Shown: positions 1 to 6,487, counted from the stretch's first letter. The stretch is 12,809 nucleotides of DNA from Acidimicrobiaceae bacterium (GCA_027334785.1 DAHWQF010000044.1:1-12809); one strand, 5' to 3'. A program made the numbers and translations. Notes: generated from the sequence alone by a model not told the origin.

Positions 1-1810
1 CCGACGCGTGCGAGACAACGGCGAAGCCGAACGTGTGGTACAGCCACAGGTAGGTCTGGTCCACCGTGACCCCGGTGTAGTGCCCCCAGCCGGCCGGGAC
101 GGGGATGCAGTGGTCCTTATTTTCGTGTTGACGTAGACCTGGGTGGACTCGCGCATCGAGGCGTAGAGGATCCACTCCGTCCCGTGGGGGGCAATCGCCG
201 CCTCGTCGGGATCGCCGAGCGCCGGTACCGGGTCGAGCACGGCCCGGACCGGTCCCAACCGCCGACGTTGTCGACGGCTGCCAATTGACCCGTTCCAGTT
301 GTGCAGCCTTGTAGCCGTCCCGGGCATCCAGGCCCCACCTCGTGACAGTGCCCGGCGACCCGCTGACCTCGGCGGTCCCGGCGAAGATGTCCAGCCCCTT
401 GTCGTTCTCCCCGACCCCCCAGATGTCCGTGAAAGCGGGCGTGAAGTTGTCCAAGATGTTCCGGGCGCTGGTGATGGCCATCCGGTCGGTGTTCAGCCAC
501 AGGTGGTCCACCCAGTGATGGGAGCCGGGGTAGTCGTAGCCCGTGCTCTTGAGCACGAAGCAGTGGTAGTCGGGCTTGAAGTTGAACTGCGAGGACACCT
601 GGCCATCGCGGATCGTCGTGGCCGGGTCCGGGAAGAGCATGAGCCGGTGGTAGTAGTTCACGTCGCTGAGATCGGTCCAGTTACCATTCTTGACGTTCGT
701 GGGGCCGCTGGTGAACTTCAGCGCCTGGTTCTGCGCGATGCACCCGTACAGTCCCCACCGTTGCGCCACGCCGGTCATTTTCTCGAGGGCCTGCAGCACG
801 CGCTTGTTGCAGGACTCGTACTCCAGTTTCCGCGCCCCGGCGTAAGCCTTTATGTCCAACAGCTTCTTCTCCAGGTCCCGCCGCTCAGCCGGGGACAGCT
901 CGTTCGGGGACAGGTCGTCCGGGAACAGGTGACCGAGCGGCACCCCGCAATTCGGGCACTTGGCGGGGGTGGACACCGGCCAGACGTCCGCCAGCCTCGC
1001 CTTCATGTCGTCGGTGTTGGCCATCGCGGTAATCGTCATGGCCGAACTGACCAGGTCCGAGTACGTCTTGCAGAAGATACCGAGCACGGTCGGCCACAGC
1101 GCCACGTCCTGCTTTTCCGGGTCCTCGAGGTCCTGCAACACCTGCCAATTCTCGAACATCGACACGCTCTGGTGCGCGCTCGTGTTGTTCAGTACGATGT
1201 TGCTTTCCTGCAGCCCGGTGTAGAACGTTTGGTAGTCGTCGTGGGTCCGCAACGGCTTGGCCAGCAGCTTCTGCAGACTTGCCGCTTCCTTCAGCAACGT
1301 GGTGGCGTGCGCCAGGACGTCGTCATGGACCGCCTTGATGCTCCGCAGCTCTTTCTGCGCCTCCAGATCGATCAGGAACTTCTCCAGCTTCGAAACGTCC
1401 GATTCCTCCTTCGGCCCGAAGCACCGCAGGATCTGGCCGATGACCGAGAACAACGCGCCAACGAGCGCGCCCTCGGGACCGGCGGCGTTCAAGAACGTGC
1501 TGATAAGCGGTGCCGCCGAGGCACAGATGTCCATGACCTCGGCCGAACCGTTGACTGCATCGCCGTTGCTGAAGGCCTTGAGCGCGGCGATGACGCTCTT
1601 GGTGATCTCGGGCGCGTCCTTGGCGATAGCATCGGCGACCTCCTCCGCCCGCTTGTCATCCTTCTCACGGCCCCGCACCTCTTCGTACCTGCGCCAAATG
1701 TCGTCGATCTTCGTCTTCCAGGCCAGGTACTCCTCGGCATCCATGCCCTTCAAGTGCATCTCCCGCAGGATGTCGAGGTTCTCCTTGACGTAATCGTCCG
1801 TAGCGCTCAT
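1..1810 (-). CDS. Unrecognised large protein, 3' end off the window; possible pore-forming or effector-type protein
   Basis: The ATG at 1810-1808 opens a frame that stays free of stops to the window edge, about 603 codons. I do not recognise the family. Residues 1-70 are charged and helical. Residues 92-132 form a hydrophobic stretch split by a Gly-Pro turn (ICASAAPLISTFL, then ALVGALFSVIGQIL). Residues 140-270 look like more amphipathic helices. A lone CPNCG lies at 285-289, followed by three copies of a five-residue unit (LFPDD, LSPNE, LSPAE). From about residue 365 the protein is rich in aromatics and Gly and looks beta-structured. A helical half with a membrane-prone hairpin followed by a beta half recalls pore-forming toxins, but this is inference only. 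Near positions 254-256 the better-looking protein moves to another frame (EWILYASMRESTQVYVNT) and returns at the A-run 117-120. A plus-strand frame of 535 codons over 299-1906 is its antisense shadow. Confidence 0.75.
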   Translation of the reverse strand, partial: MSATDDYVKENLDILREMHLKGMDAEEYLAWKTKIDDIWRRYEEVRGREKDDKRAEEVADAIAKDAPEITKSVIAALKAFSNGDAVNGSAEVMDICASAAPLISTFLNAAGPEGALVGALFSVIGQILRCFGPKEESDVSKLEKFLIDLEAQKELRSIKAVHDDVLAHATTLLKEAASLQKLLAKPLRTHDDYQTFYTGLQESNIVLNNTSAHQSVSMFENWQVLQDLEDPEKQDVALWPTVLGIFCKTYSDLVSSAMTITAMANTDDMKARLADVWPVSTPAKCPNCGVPLGHLFPDDLSPNELSPAERRDLEKKLLDIKAYAGARKLEYESCNKRVLQALEKMTGVAQRWGLYGCIAQNQALKFTSGPTNVKNGNWTDLSDVNYYHRLMLFPDPATTIRDGQVSSQFNFKPDYHCFVLKSTGYDYPGSHHWVDHLWLNTDRMAITSARNILDNFTPAFTDIWGVGENDKGLDIFAGTAEVSGSPGTVTRWGLDARDGYKAAQLERVNWQPSTTSAVGTGPGRARPGTGARRSRRGGDCPPRDGVDPLRLDARVHPGLRQHENKDHCIPVPAGWGHYTGVTVDQTYLWLYHTFGFAVVSHAS

Positions 1811-2049
1811 CCGCGAACTCCTCTGTCCGAGGTCAGGCCGGAAGCGGCACCCATCGCACCATCGATGAAGGGGGGGGACTCCCGGAGGGTCTGTGCCACA
1901 ACGTAGTGGCTCCACGCCACGCTGACCGTGATCGGGCCGCACCAGCACCGGCAGGCAAGCACGTGCGTCCTGCTGGCAGGACCGGCGATGCTCACCGGGC
2001 CGGGCCGATGGCCGGTTGGTGGACCGTCCTGTCTGGCGCAACAAGGCAC
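1807..2049 (-). CDS. Possible small upstream ORF overlapping the large gene by ATGA
   Basis: This minus-strand frame could encode up to 80 residues, starting MPCCARQDG and ending TSDRGVRG. Its TGA overlaps the ATG of the large downstream gene by four bases, the arrangement used for translational coupling. The last 40 codons mostly end in G or C, as a real actinobacterial gene would. I found no ribosome binding site for its start and recognise no family. The part from about residue 38 (GPITVSVAWSHYVVAQTL) reads most like protein. The frame passes through a run of eight C on this strand (1870-1877), so a one-base slip would destroy it. It may equally be leader sequence that is open by chance, since the downstream gene has its own good ribosome binding site. 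Confidence 0.25.
   Translation of the reverse strand: MPCCARQDGPPTGHRPGPVSIAGPASRTHVLACRCWCGPITVSVAWSHYVVAQTLRESPPFIDGAMGAASGLTSDRGVRG
1818..1823 (-). promoter_or_regulatory. Ribosome binding site of the large leftward gene
   Basis: On the minus strand GAGGAG stands 7 nt before the ATG at 1810. This near-ideal Shine-Dalgarno site fixes the start codon and supports the minus strand as the coding strand here. Confidence 0.75.
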
Positions 2050-2283
2050 TCATGCCTGTACAAATTCAGTGATCGAGCCTGTAAAGGTTCACGTAATCCT
2101 CAAGTGTCCCTCAATTACAGCCGCCCAGGCTGGGCTCTTCACCAACTGCGCAACTTCGATTGTGGCGAGGCGGCAGTCCTGGCAGCACCCGTGGTCTCGG
2201 GTTCACCCCAGCGGTACTATACGGTTATCGCGGCAGACCTCGTTCGATTTGCTTAGGAAATCCCGCTACATAATCGTCAGCGC

Positions 2284-2308
2284 ATAATGCCAAGAGATAA
2301 TAATGCCA
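2284..2308. repeat. Direct repeat ATAATGCCA, two copies
   Basis: ATAATGCCA occurs at 2284-2292 and again at 2300-2308, a period of 16 bp, inside the AT-rich part of the intergenic region. It may be a protein-binding site; no function can be assigned. Confidence 0.45.
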
Positions 2309-2344
2309 GGTCCAGCCGTTTCATGGCGCATATATCGGCACGTC

Positions 2345-2398
2345 TTGGGTGACTGATTGGTGTGCAGGCCTTGGGCGTCACGGTACAGAGTTGGGCGT
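2345..2398. repeat. TTGGGYG direct repeats upstream of the methyltransferase
   Basis: TTGGGTG at 2345 is followed by TTGGGCGT at 2371 and again at 2391. The last two are exactly 20 bp apart, about two helical turns. They end about 17 bp before the proposed -35 box of the methyltransferase gene, so they could be activator or repressor half-sites. This is inference from position and repetition. Confidence 0.35.
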
Positions 2399-2414
2399 GG
2401 CCTGAACTTCCCTC

Positions 2415-2441
2415 ATGACAGCCCCCGCTGCTGGCTACGCT
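2415..2441 (+). promoter_or_regulatory. Putative leaderless promoter of the methyltransferase
   Basis: ATGACA (2415-2420) could be the -35 box and TACGCT (2436-2441) the -10 box, with a slightly short 15-bp spacer. The -10 box ends 7 nt before the GTG at 2449 and there is no Shine-Dalgarno site, which fits a leaderless transcript. Confidence 0.45.
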
Positions 2442-2448
2442 GCCCCGG

Positions 2449-3276
2449 GTGAGCGCAGGGCAGGACTGGGAGGAACTCAGGGAAGCGAACCGCGCCAACT
2501 GGGACGAGCGTGCAGCGGTCCACATGAGGTCGCGCTTTTATGACGTGGAGGGGTGGCTGAGGGAGGAGCCCGGCCCGAGGCGGCGCGAAGCCGAGGCCCT
2601 CGGTGACGTTAGCGGGCTGCGCCTGCTCCACCTACAGTGCCACTTCGGCCTGGACACACTCGCCTGGGCGCGGGCGGGGGCACGGGTGACCGGCCTCGAC
2701 TTCGCCCCAGCAGCGGTTGCGGGGGCACGCGAGATCGCCGAACGGGCCGGGCTCGCCGAACGGTCCGAGTTCGTTTGCGCCGACGTCTACGAAGCGGTCG
2801 AGGCCCTCGGCCACGCCCGCTTCGACATCGTGTACGTGAGCCTGGGCGCGCTCTGCTGGCTCCCCAGCGTCGAGCGCTGGGCGGCACAGGTCGGTGCCCT
2901 GGTCGCCCCGGGCGGCCGCTTCTACCTCCACGACGGGCACCCTCTGGCCTGGGCGCTCGCCGAGGACCGCCTCGAGTTCGAGCACCCCTACTTCGAAGAG
3001 CCAGAGCCATTGGCGGACGACTCCGGCTACACCTATACCGACTCCGAGGGCCCACTGCTGAACAGGCGCCAGTACGAGTGGAACCACGGGCTCGGCGAGA
3101 CGGTCAGCGCGCTCCTTCACAACGGGCTCCACCTCGAGTGGCTCGTCGAGCACGACTGGACGTTGTGGCCAAAGTTCCCTTGGCTCGTGGAGGCCGCTGA
3201 CGGCACCTGGAGGGCCCCTCCCGGCAGGCCTCGATTACCTCTCAGCTTCAGCCTTCTTGCCAGCCGGGCGAACTAA
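2449..3276 (+). CDS. Class I SAM-dependent methyltransferase
   Basis: The 275-residue protein is a Rossmann-fold SAM-dependent methyltransferase acting in the cytoplasm; its substrate is unknown. It opens with a pattern common in an actinobacterial methyltransferase family (NWDERAAVH, then FYDVEGW at 30-36). Motif I is LLHLQCHFGLDTL at 59-71, the form in which CHFG replaces the usual GxGxG. The acidic residue that would bind the ribose is D84 in VTGLDF. ADVYEA at 111-116 and FDIVYVS at 125-131 follow. LVAPGGRFYLHDGHP at 151-165 is the post-motif strand and turn. Length is full for the family and no frame break is visible. The GTG at 2449 was chosen because a TANNNT box lies just upstream and the conserved N-terminus begins within a few codons. 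It stands alone, with an uncertain region downstream. Confidence 0.92.
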   Translation: MSAGQDWEELREANRANWDERAAVHMRSRFYDVEGWLREEPGPRRREAEALGDVSGLRLLHLQCHFGLDTLAWARAGARVTGLDFAPAAVAGAREIAERAGLAERSEFVCADVYEAVEALGHARFDIVYVSLGALCWLPSVERWAAQVGALVAPGGRFYLHDGHPLAWALAEDRLEFEHPYFEEPEPLADDSGYTYTDSEGPLLNRRQYEWNHGLGETVSALLHNGLHLEWLVEHDWTLWPKFPWLVEAADGTWRAPPGRPRLPLSFSLLASRAN

Positions 3277-3604
3277 TGCGCTACGCCCCGGGGACGACTG
3301 TCCGGGTAAAAACGGTTGATTTGGGACGACAACCCACCCCCAACGAGCAGCCGCAGGTCCTTTCGCCCGAACATTTGTGGAGAGGAGCGAAAGAACAGCC
3401 CTGCACAACTATGCGACATCGTCCTTCGTACGCGCCAGGACAGCAGGACGGTACACGTCGGGGCGCTCAAGGAAGGGGGCCTGCACAGGCCGAGCTCCTT
3501 CGGGCGACCGCGGGCGTTTTGCGGAGGTCACGCTTGCGCAAACTACCTGGCTGAGGCGCGTGGAAGCGACGACACCGAGGCCGGTGCCCCTAGAGCGGCC
3601 CCTG
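3277..3604. other. Intergenic stretch with no convincing gene
   Basis: Several short open frames exist on both strands, but none has a ribosome binding site, a conserved motif or a natural-looking composition. A CCCCGGGG palindrome at 3286-3293 lies just after the methyltransferase stop. With CCGGG at 3302-3306 it can form a weak 5-bp stem followed by an A-run rather than a T-run, so I do not call it a terminator. Confidence 0.5.
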
Positions 3605-4267
3605 TCAGGCGCAGCGCACGAAAGACGCTTGGCGGAGCAGCCACGTGACCTCTCCTTTGGCAGAGGACGACGATAGCTGCGATAGGGCTCCCGACAAGTA
3701 ACCCAGCTCCGCCCTCGTGCACAAGCCGTCGCCGACGGCGCTGTCACCCCAGGCCGCGAGGCTCATGGCGAACATCTTGGCCGCGACAGCCGTGGCAACT
3801 GGTACCTCGACCACCTGGTCAAGGCGGCGGCTAAGGCCTGCCGAGGCCTGCAGAGGACCGAAGAGAGGGCCGGCACACATTGTGGCACCAGTTGCCGCCA
3901 CTCTGGCCATGGCCAGTTCCAAGTGCGCGGAAAGTGCGGAGTTCGCGCTCTCGACCCGCTCGATCTCGTCGAGGCCGAGGAGGCCTCCTGTGGAGACCTG
4001 GTCGGCCCACAACTGGGCCGTGGCAACGGGGTCTGGCATGTGCGCAAGTACCAAGCGCGCGTACACGAGCCCGGCCGGGCCTTCGGGGAAAGGGGCCTGT
4101 GTGATGTCCCAGACGGAGAACTCGGTCCCCGGCGCAGCGGCACCAACCGCCTCTGAGATCTACGCTGCCGAGCGGTCCAAGCCGACGACCCGGTGCGCGC
4201 CCGTTTCCTCGCTGACCATCGCCGTGGTGTGCCCAGGCCCACACCCGAGGCACGCCCAGGCTTGGGC
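3605..4267 (-). pseudogene. 5'-truncated SAM methyltransferase remnant with an in-frame stop
   Basis: Read on the minus strand from 4267, one frame gives ACLGCGPGHTTAMV (motif I), HRVVGLDRSAA (acidic end of strand 2), then a TAG at 4162-4160, then EFSVWDITQAPFPEG, LVYARLVLAHMPDP and TGGLLGLDEIERVES. These follow the order of motifs in actinobacterial class I methyltransferases. The frame then continues to a TGA at 3605. No start codon or N-terminal helices precede motif I, and the two residues normally before GCGPG are missing. The open part after the stop could only start internally at 4066. The lost 5' end coincides with the promoter of the adjacent toxin-antitoxin pair, so insertion of that module may have removed it. 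This is a decayed gene unless the stop is a sequencing error and a distant start exists. Confidence 0.8.
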
Positions 4268-4290
4268 GGGTATCGACGATCCGCTATAGT
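4262..4290 (+). promoter_or_regulatory. Leaderless promoter and probable autoregulatory operator of the toxin-antitoxin pair
   Basis: TTGGGC (4262-4267) and TATAGT (4285-4290) form -35 and -10 boxes with an ideal 17-bp spacer. The -10 box ends 6 nt before the ATG at 4297 and there is no Shine-Dalgarno site, so the mRNA is probably leaderless. The spacer itself (4266-4284) is an imperfect inverted repeat centred on ATCG-A-CGAT with flanking GCGG and CCGC. An HTH protein bound there would block RNA polymerase, which fits autoregulation by the XRE domain encoded immediately downstream. Confidence 0.65.
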
Positions 4291-4296
4291 AATGGC

Positions 4297-4806
4297 ATGG
4301 AGGCTGCGGGCGTACTTCTCCGCACAGCCCGACAGCAAGCCGGCTTGTCCCAGGCGGAAGTGGCTGGGCGGGCCGGCGTGACCCAAAGCGTCGTCAGCGC
4401 CTACGAGTCCGGCGCCCGTCAGCCCTCCCTGCCGACCCTCGTCCGGCTCATCGAAGCGACCGGCTCCCATCTAGAGGTCCGTATCTCCCCCGGTCCTGTT
4501 GCCCGTCACCCCGACGGCCTGCTCGCCCGACGGGCCCGAGACCACCGTCACGAGATCCTGGCGCTGCTCGACCGCTACGGCTTGGCAAACCCACGCCTGT
4601 TCGGCAGCGTCGCTCGAGGAGAAGAGAAACCCACGAGCGACATCGACTTGCTCGTCGATGTCGCTGCCGGCACCAGCCTGCTGAGCTTGGGCCGCTGCCA
4701 AGCCCAACTCGAAGCCCTGTTGGGCGCGCCCGTGGACCTCGTCCCCGCCGCAGACCTGAAGACGGACCTGGCTGCCGACGTGCTCGCCGAGGCCGTTGCC
4801 CTGTGA
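4297..4806 (+). CDS. XRE-type HTH fused to MntA-like nucleotidyltransferase, antitoxin of the HepT/MntA type
   Basis: The 169-residue protein has two domains. Residues 5-62 are an XRE/Cro-type helix-turn-helix (LLRTARQQAGLSQAEVAGRA, then VTQSVVSAYESGARQPSLPT). Residues 75-169 are a minimal nucleotidyltransferase with the GSX10DXD signature: G103-S104, D115 and D117, and a likely third acidic residue D147 in APVDLVP. In characterised HepT/MntA pairs the MNT protein neutralises the HEPN RNase by AMPylating a tyrosine beside its active site; all catalytic residues for that are present here. The HTH would let the same protein repress its own operon. The ATG at 4297 sits 6 nt after TATAGT. The next gene overlaps the stop by GTGA. 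Classical MntA lacks the HTH, so the fusion is the notable feature. Confidence 0.9.
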   Translation: MEAAGVLLRTARQQAGLSQAEVAGRAGVTQSVVSAYESGARQPSLPTLVRLIEATGSHLEVRISPGPVARHPDGLLARRARDHRHEILALLDRYGLANPRLFGSVARGEEKPTSDIDLLVDVAAGTSLLSLGRCQAQLEALLGAPVDLVPAADLKTDLAADVLAEAVAL

Positions 4807-5138
4807 GCCGACGCGACCGCCAACGCCTCCAGGACATCCTGGCCGCCATCGAGGCCATCGCCACCCACCTGCAGCGCGGCGACCTCGGTGACGGGCTCGT
4901 CTTCGATGCCGTGCGCGTTCGTCTTATCGAGATCGGCGAAGCTGTAAAGGCCCTCCCCTCCGACCTGCTCGCCACTGAGCCCGACCTGCCATGGACCCAG
5001 GTGGCCGGGATGCGCGACCGGCTCGCCCACCGCTACTTCGACACCTCGCACGCCATCCTCGCTGCGACCGTCGAAGAAGACCTGCCCCAAGTCAAGGCTG
5101 CGGCCCTGCGCCTCCTCCAGCGCGTCAACGAGACCTGA
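4803..5138 (+). CDS. hepT: HepT-like HEPN (DUF86) RNase toxin
   Basis: The 111-residue all-helical protein belongs to the HEPN/DUF86 family. It carries the catalytic RX4HXY motif as R71-DRLA-H76-R-Y78 (RDRLAHRYF). In this family R and H form the metal-independent RNase site, and the tyrosine is the residue that MntA AMPylates in studied systems. VRVRLIEIGEAVKAL at 38-51 is the usual central helix. Length is normal and all motif residues are intact, so the toxin should be active when not neutralised. It starts with GTG at 4803, overlapping the antitoxin stop by four bases (GTGA), so translation is probably coupled and toxin output depends on antitoxin translation. Its target RNA is not predictable; in other HepT proteins cleavage of tRNA or mRNA ends has been described. 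Confidence 0.92.
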   Translation: MSRRDRQRLQDILAAIEAIATHLQRGDLGDGLVFDAVRVRLIEIGEAVKALPSDLLATEPDLPWTQVAGMRDRLAHRYFDTSHAILAATVEEDLPQVKAAALRLLQRVNET

Positions 5139-5490
5139 CCTTTTGGTCACTCGCAGCGTCGGCTCGCTGAGACCGCTGCGGAGCGACGCGTCCTGGATGC
5201 TCAGAGATGTCATGGGGACAGCAAACCAAACCTCAAGCGCTTGAAGTCAAGAGCTGATCTTGGGCAGTGTTGGCGCTGCGCCCGTCTGCAGAGAGCAATC
5301 GTTGCAGATTTGAGTTAGTCCGAGCTCCGGCCTCGCTCCGGCATTATGCACTGTCGGGAGGCCTGTGCACAGCTCACGTGAACCGTCGTTAGGGGCAATT
5401 CTTCTTATAGGACATGACTTATCTGACTACCCAGAATTGGCGGTTGTGTTCGCCGATAGCACCGGCTCCGCCAGTGCGGCCGAGGACGGC
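5139..5490. other. Intergenic region between convergent units, with hairpins
   Basis: There is no convincing gene. TGACC-TTTT-GGTCA (5136-5149) overlaps the hepT stop. CGCAGCG (5152-5158) pairs with CGCTGCG (5174-5180) across a 15-nt loop. Neither is followed by a T-run, so termination of the toxin operon is uncertain. A perfect 12-bp palindrome TCAAGCGCTTGA lies at 5233-5244 and may be a regulator site. The 5380-5440 part is AT-richer. Confidence 0.45.
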
Positions 5491-5991
5491 TCACTTTGGA
5501 ACGAGCACCTTTTCGAAGTAGACGACCGTGAGGCCCTGCAGCTCCGCCTGCCCTGTCTCGGTGTAGCCGTGGGCGGCATAGAAGGCCATGGCAGCTTCTT
5601 GGGCCGTCGTCGTGTCCAGCACCATCCTCTTGTAACCGAGCTCGGAGGCCCTGGCCTCGAGGGCACCGAGGACCTTGGAACCGTAGCCTCGGTGCTGCCA
5701 GCTTGGGGCTACGCGCATCCGCCGGACGGCGCCGGTCTCGTCGTCCTTTCGCTGCAGCGCGCCCATGGCCACTACTTGGCCCTCGGCCTCCCCCACCAAG
5801 AACTCGCCGCCGGCCTCCAGGTAAACGGCCTCGACCCTGTGCAGGTCGTCGTCCCATGCGCCGGTTCCAAGGTGAGCCCCCGTGCCCGCTAAGGCAAAGT
5901 TGTGGAGTGCCCAGATGGCGTCGTGGTCGGCACTGCGGTAGCGGCGGAGCACGAGGGCGTCGTCGTCCCGGCCCCGGCGGGACGCGCTCAC
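5491..5991 (-). CDS. GNAT family N-acetyltransferase
   Basis: The 166-residue protein transfers an acetyl group from acetyl-CoA to an unknown amine. Strand 1 is LVLRRYRSADHDAIWALHN (residues 13-31). The acetyl-CoA-binding motif A is MRVAPSWQHRGYGSKVLGAL (92-111) with the pyrophosphate loop QHRGYG (99-104). Motif B is YKRMVLDTT and AMAFYAAHGYTETG (135-148). The C-terminal strand is LTVVYFEKVL. I chose the GTG at 5991 because it overlaps the stop of the upstream FolD fragment as GTGA, a coupled start; a later GTG at 5952 just before LRRYRS is the alternative. The frame can be read further upstream to 6156, but that part translates the FolD fragment out of frame. It is the last gene of a leftward series. 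Confidence 0.9.
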   Translation of the reverse strand: MSASRRGRDDDALVLRRYRSADHDAIWALHNFALAGTGAHLGTGAWDDDLHRVEAVYLEAGGEFLVGEAEGQVVAMGALQRKDDETGAVRRMRVAPSWQHRGYGSKVLGALEARASELGYKRMVLDTTTAQEAAMAFYAAHGYTETGQAELQGLTVVYFEKVLVPK

Positions 5992-6268
5992 CCGAGCCCC
6001 GACCGTGCGAAGGTCGCCTCTACCGTCTCGTCCAGGAGGACTGCCAATGTCATGGCCCGACGCCTCCTGGCACGGCAGCGAGCAGGCTCGCCCTCGGCAC
6101 CGCCCCGTCGAACTCGACGTCACCAACGTCGTGGCCGGCCTCGACGACGACCACACCCGGCTTTAGCCACTCGCCCCGCACGAAGCGGGCCTTGCCCACC
6201 GCAGTCACCACCAAGCCGGCTGTCCCGACGATCTCCGCCAGTCGCTCCGTGCGTGAGCGGCGCGTGTG
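5988..6268 (-). pseudogene. folD: C-terminal fragment of FolD (methylenetetrahydrofolate dehydrogenase/cyclohydrolase)
   Basis: On the minus strand a frame ending in TGA at 5990-5988 reads HTRRSRTERLAEIVGTAG, LVVTAVGKARFVRGEWLKPG, VVVVEAGHDVGDVEFDG, then AAVPGGVGPMTLAVLLDETV. The PVPGGVGPMT block and the AVGK...KPG...V(I/V)...G stretch are hallmarks of the NAD(P)-binding half of FolD. Only about the last 90 of the usual 280-300 residues remain; the catalytic Lys region and the folate-binding N-terminal domain are absent. The fragment has no start codon of its own. Upstream, at about 6268, it runs out of frame into the N-terminal half of a GNAT gene, so this is a deletion or recombination junction. 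Its stop overlaps the GTG of the next gene by four bases, an original operon contact that survived the damage. Confidence 0.8.
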
Positions 6269-6480
6269 GCTGCGAAGCCAGCCACTCTGCCGTGGTCAGT
6301 CACGACGTAGGCGTTCACGCCGGGGTAGGCGATCTCGTCGCGCCAGCGTGAGCGTAGTGCCTCCCTCGGGAAGGGGTACGGGCGCTGGGGGAAGATGTGG
6401 GACAACGCGCGAACAGCGCCATCTTGTTGGACGTCCAAGAGCGCACCTGGGCCGGTCTCGCGAGCCAGCCGGAGCGACAT
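6269..6480 (-). pseudogene. N-terminal half of a GNAT-like acetyltransferase, truncated
   Basis: The ATG at 6480 begins MSLRLARETGPGALLDVQQ, followed by HIFPQRPYPFPREALRSRW, YPGVNAYVVTDHGRVAGFAA. This matches the first strands and helices of actinobacterial GNAT proteins (a strand with RLAR, the FP...YPFP segment, then the VxGFAA strand that normally precedes motif A). After about 6268 the acetyl-CoA-binding half is replaced by the FolD fragment in a different frame, and translation ends at 6205 after unrelated residues. The start is only 7 nt after the stop of the upstream methyltransferase (6490-6488), with AAGGCGAG as a possible ribosome binding site, so it was probably translated as part of that operon. 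As it stands it cannot bind acetyl-CoA. Confidence 0.7.
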
Positions 6481-6487
6481 TCTCGCC

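Larger units (their letters stand above)
2050..2448. other. Intergenic stretch, AT-richer than its surroundings, with short repeats
   Basis: I see no convincing gene on either strand. The stretch around 2220-2340 is clearly AT-richer than the rest of the window. A 13-base palindrome (GCCCAG-G-CTGGGC) lies at 2123-2135. It could be an operator but has no T-run that would make it a terminator. Confidence 0.5.

Noticed and set aside
299..1906. A 535-codon plus-strand open frame
   Set aside because: It lies antisense to the large leftward gene, has a Val/Arg/Gln-rich repetitive composition typical of a reversed high-GC frame, and lacks a ribosome binding site. The minus strand has normal protein composition and GAGGAG before its ATG.
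2080..2220. tRNA-like GGTTCACGTAATCC and GGGTTCACCCC motifs
   Set aside because: Neither sits in a T-arm with a matching stem, and no acceptor stem or anticodon arm can be built around them.
2609..3200. Long frames on both strands within the methyltransferase gene
   Set aside because: They are Arg/Pro-rich shadows of the methyltransferase at 2449-3276, which has all expected motifs.
3277..3330. Rho-independent terminator after the first methyltransferase
   Set aside because: The possible stem is only 5 bp and is followed by A residues rather than T.
3316..3747. Short overlapping frames between the two methyltransferases
   Set aside because: No ribosome binding site, no motif, and no frame looks better than the others.
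4193..4381. Frame starting at ATG 4292 just before the antitoxin
   Set aside because: It is one frame off the HTH domain and gives no recognisable protein; the ATG at 4297 gives a full XRE domain.
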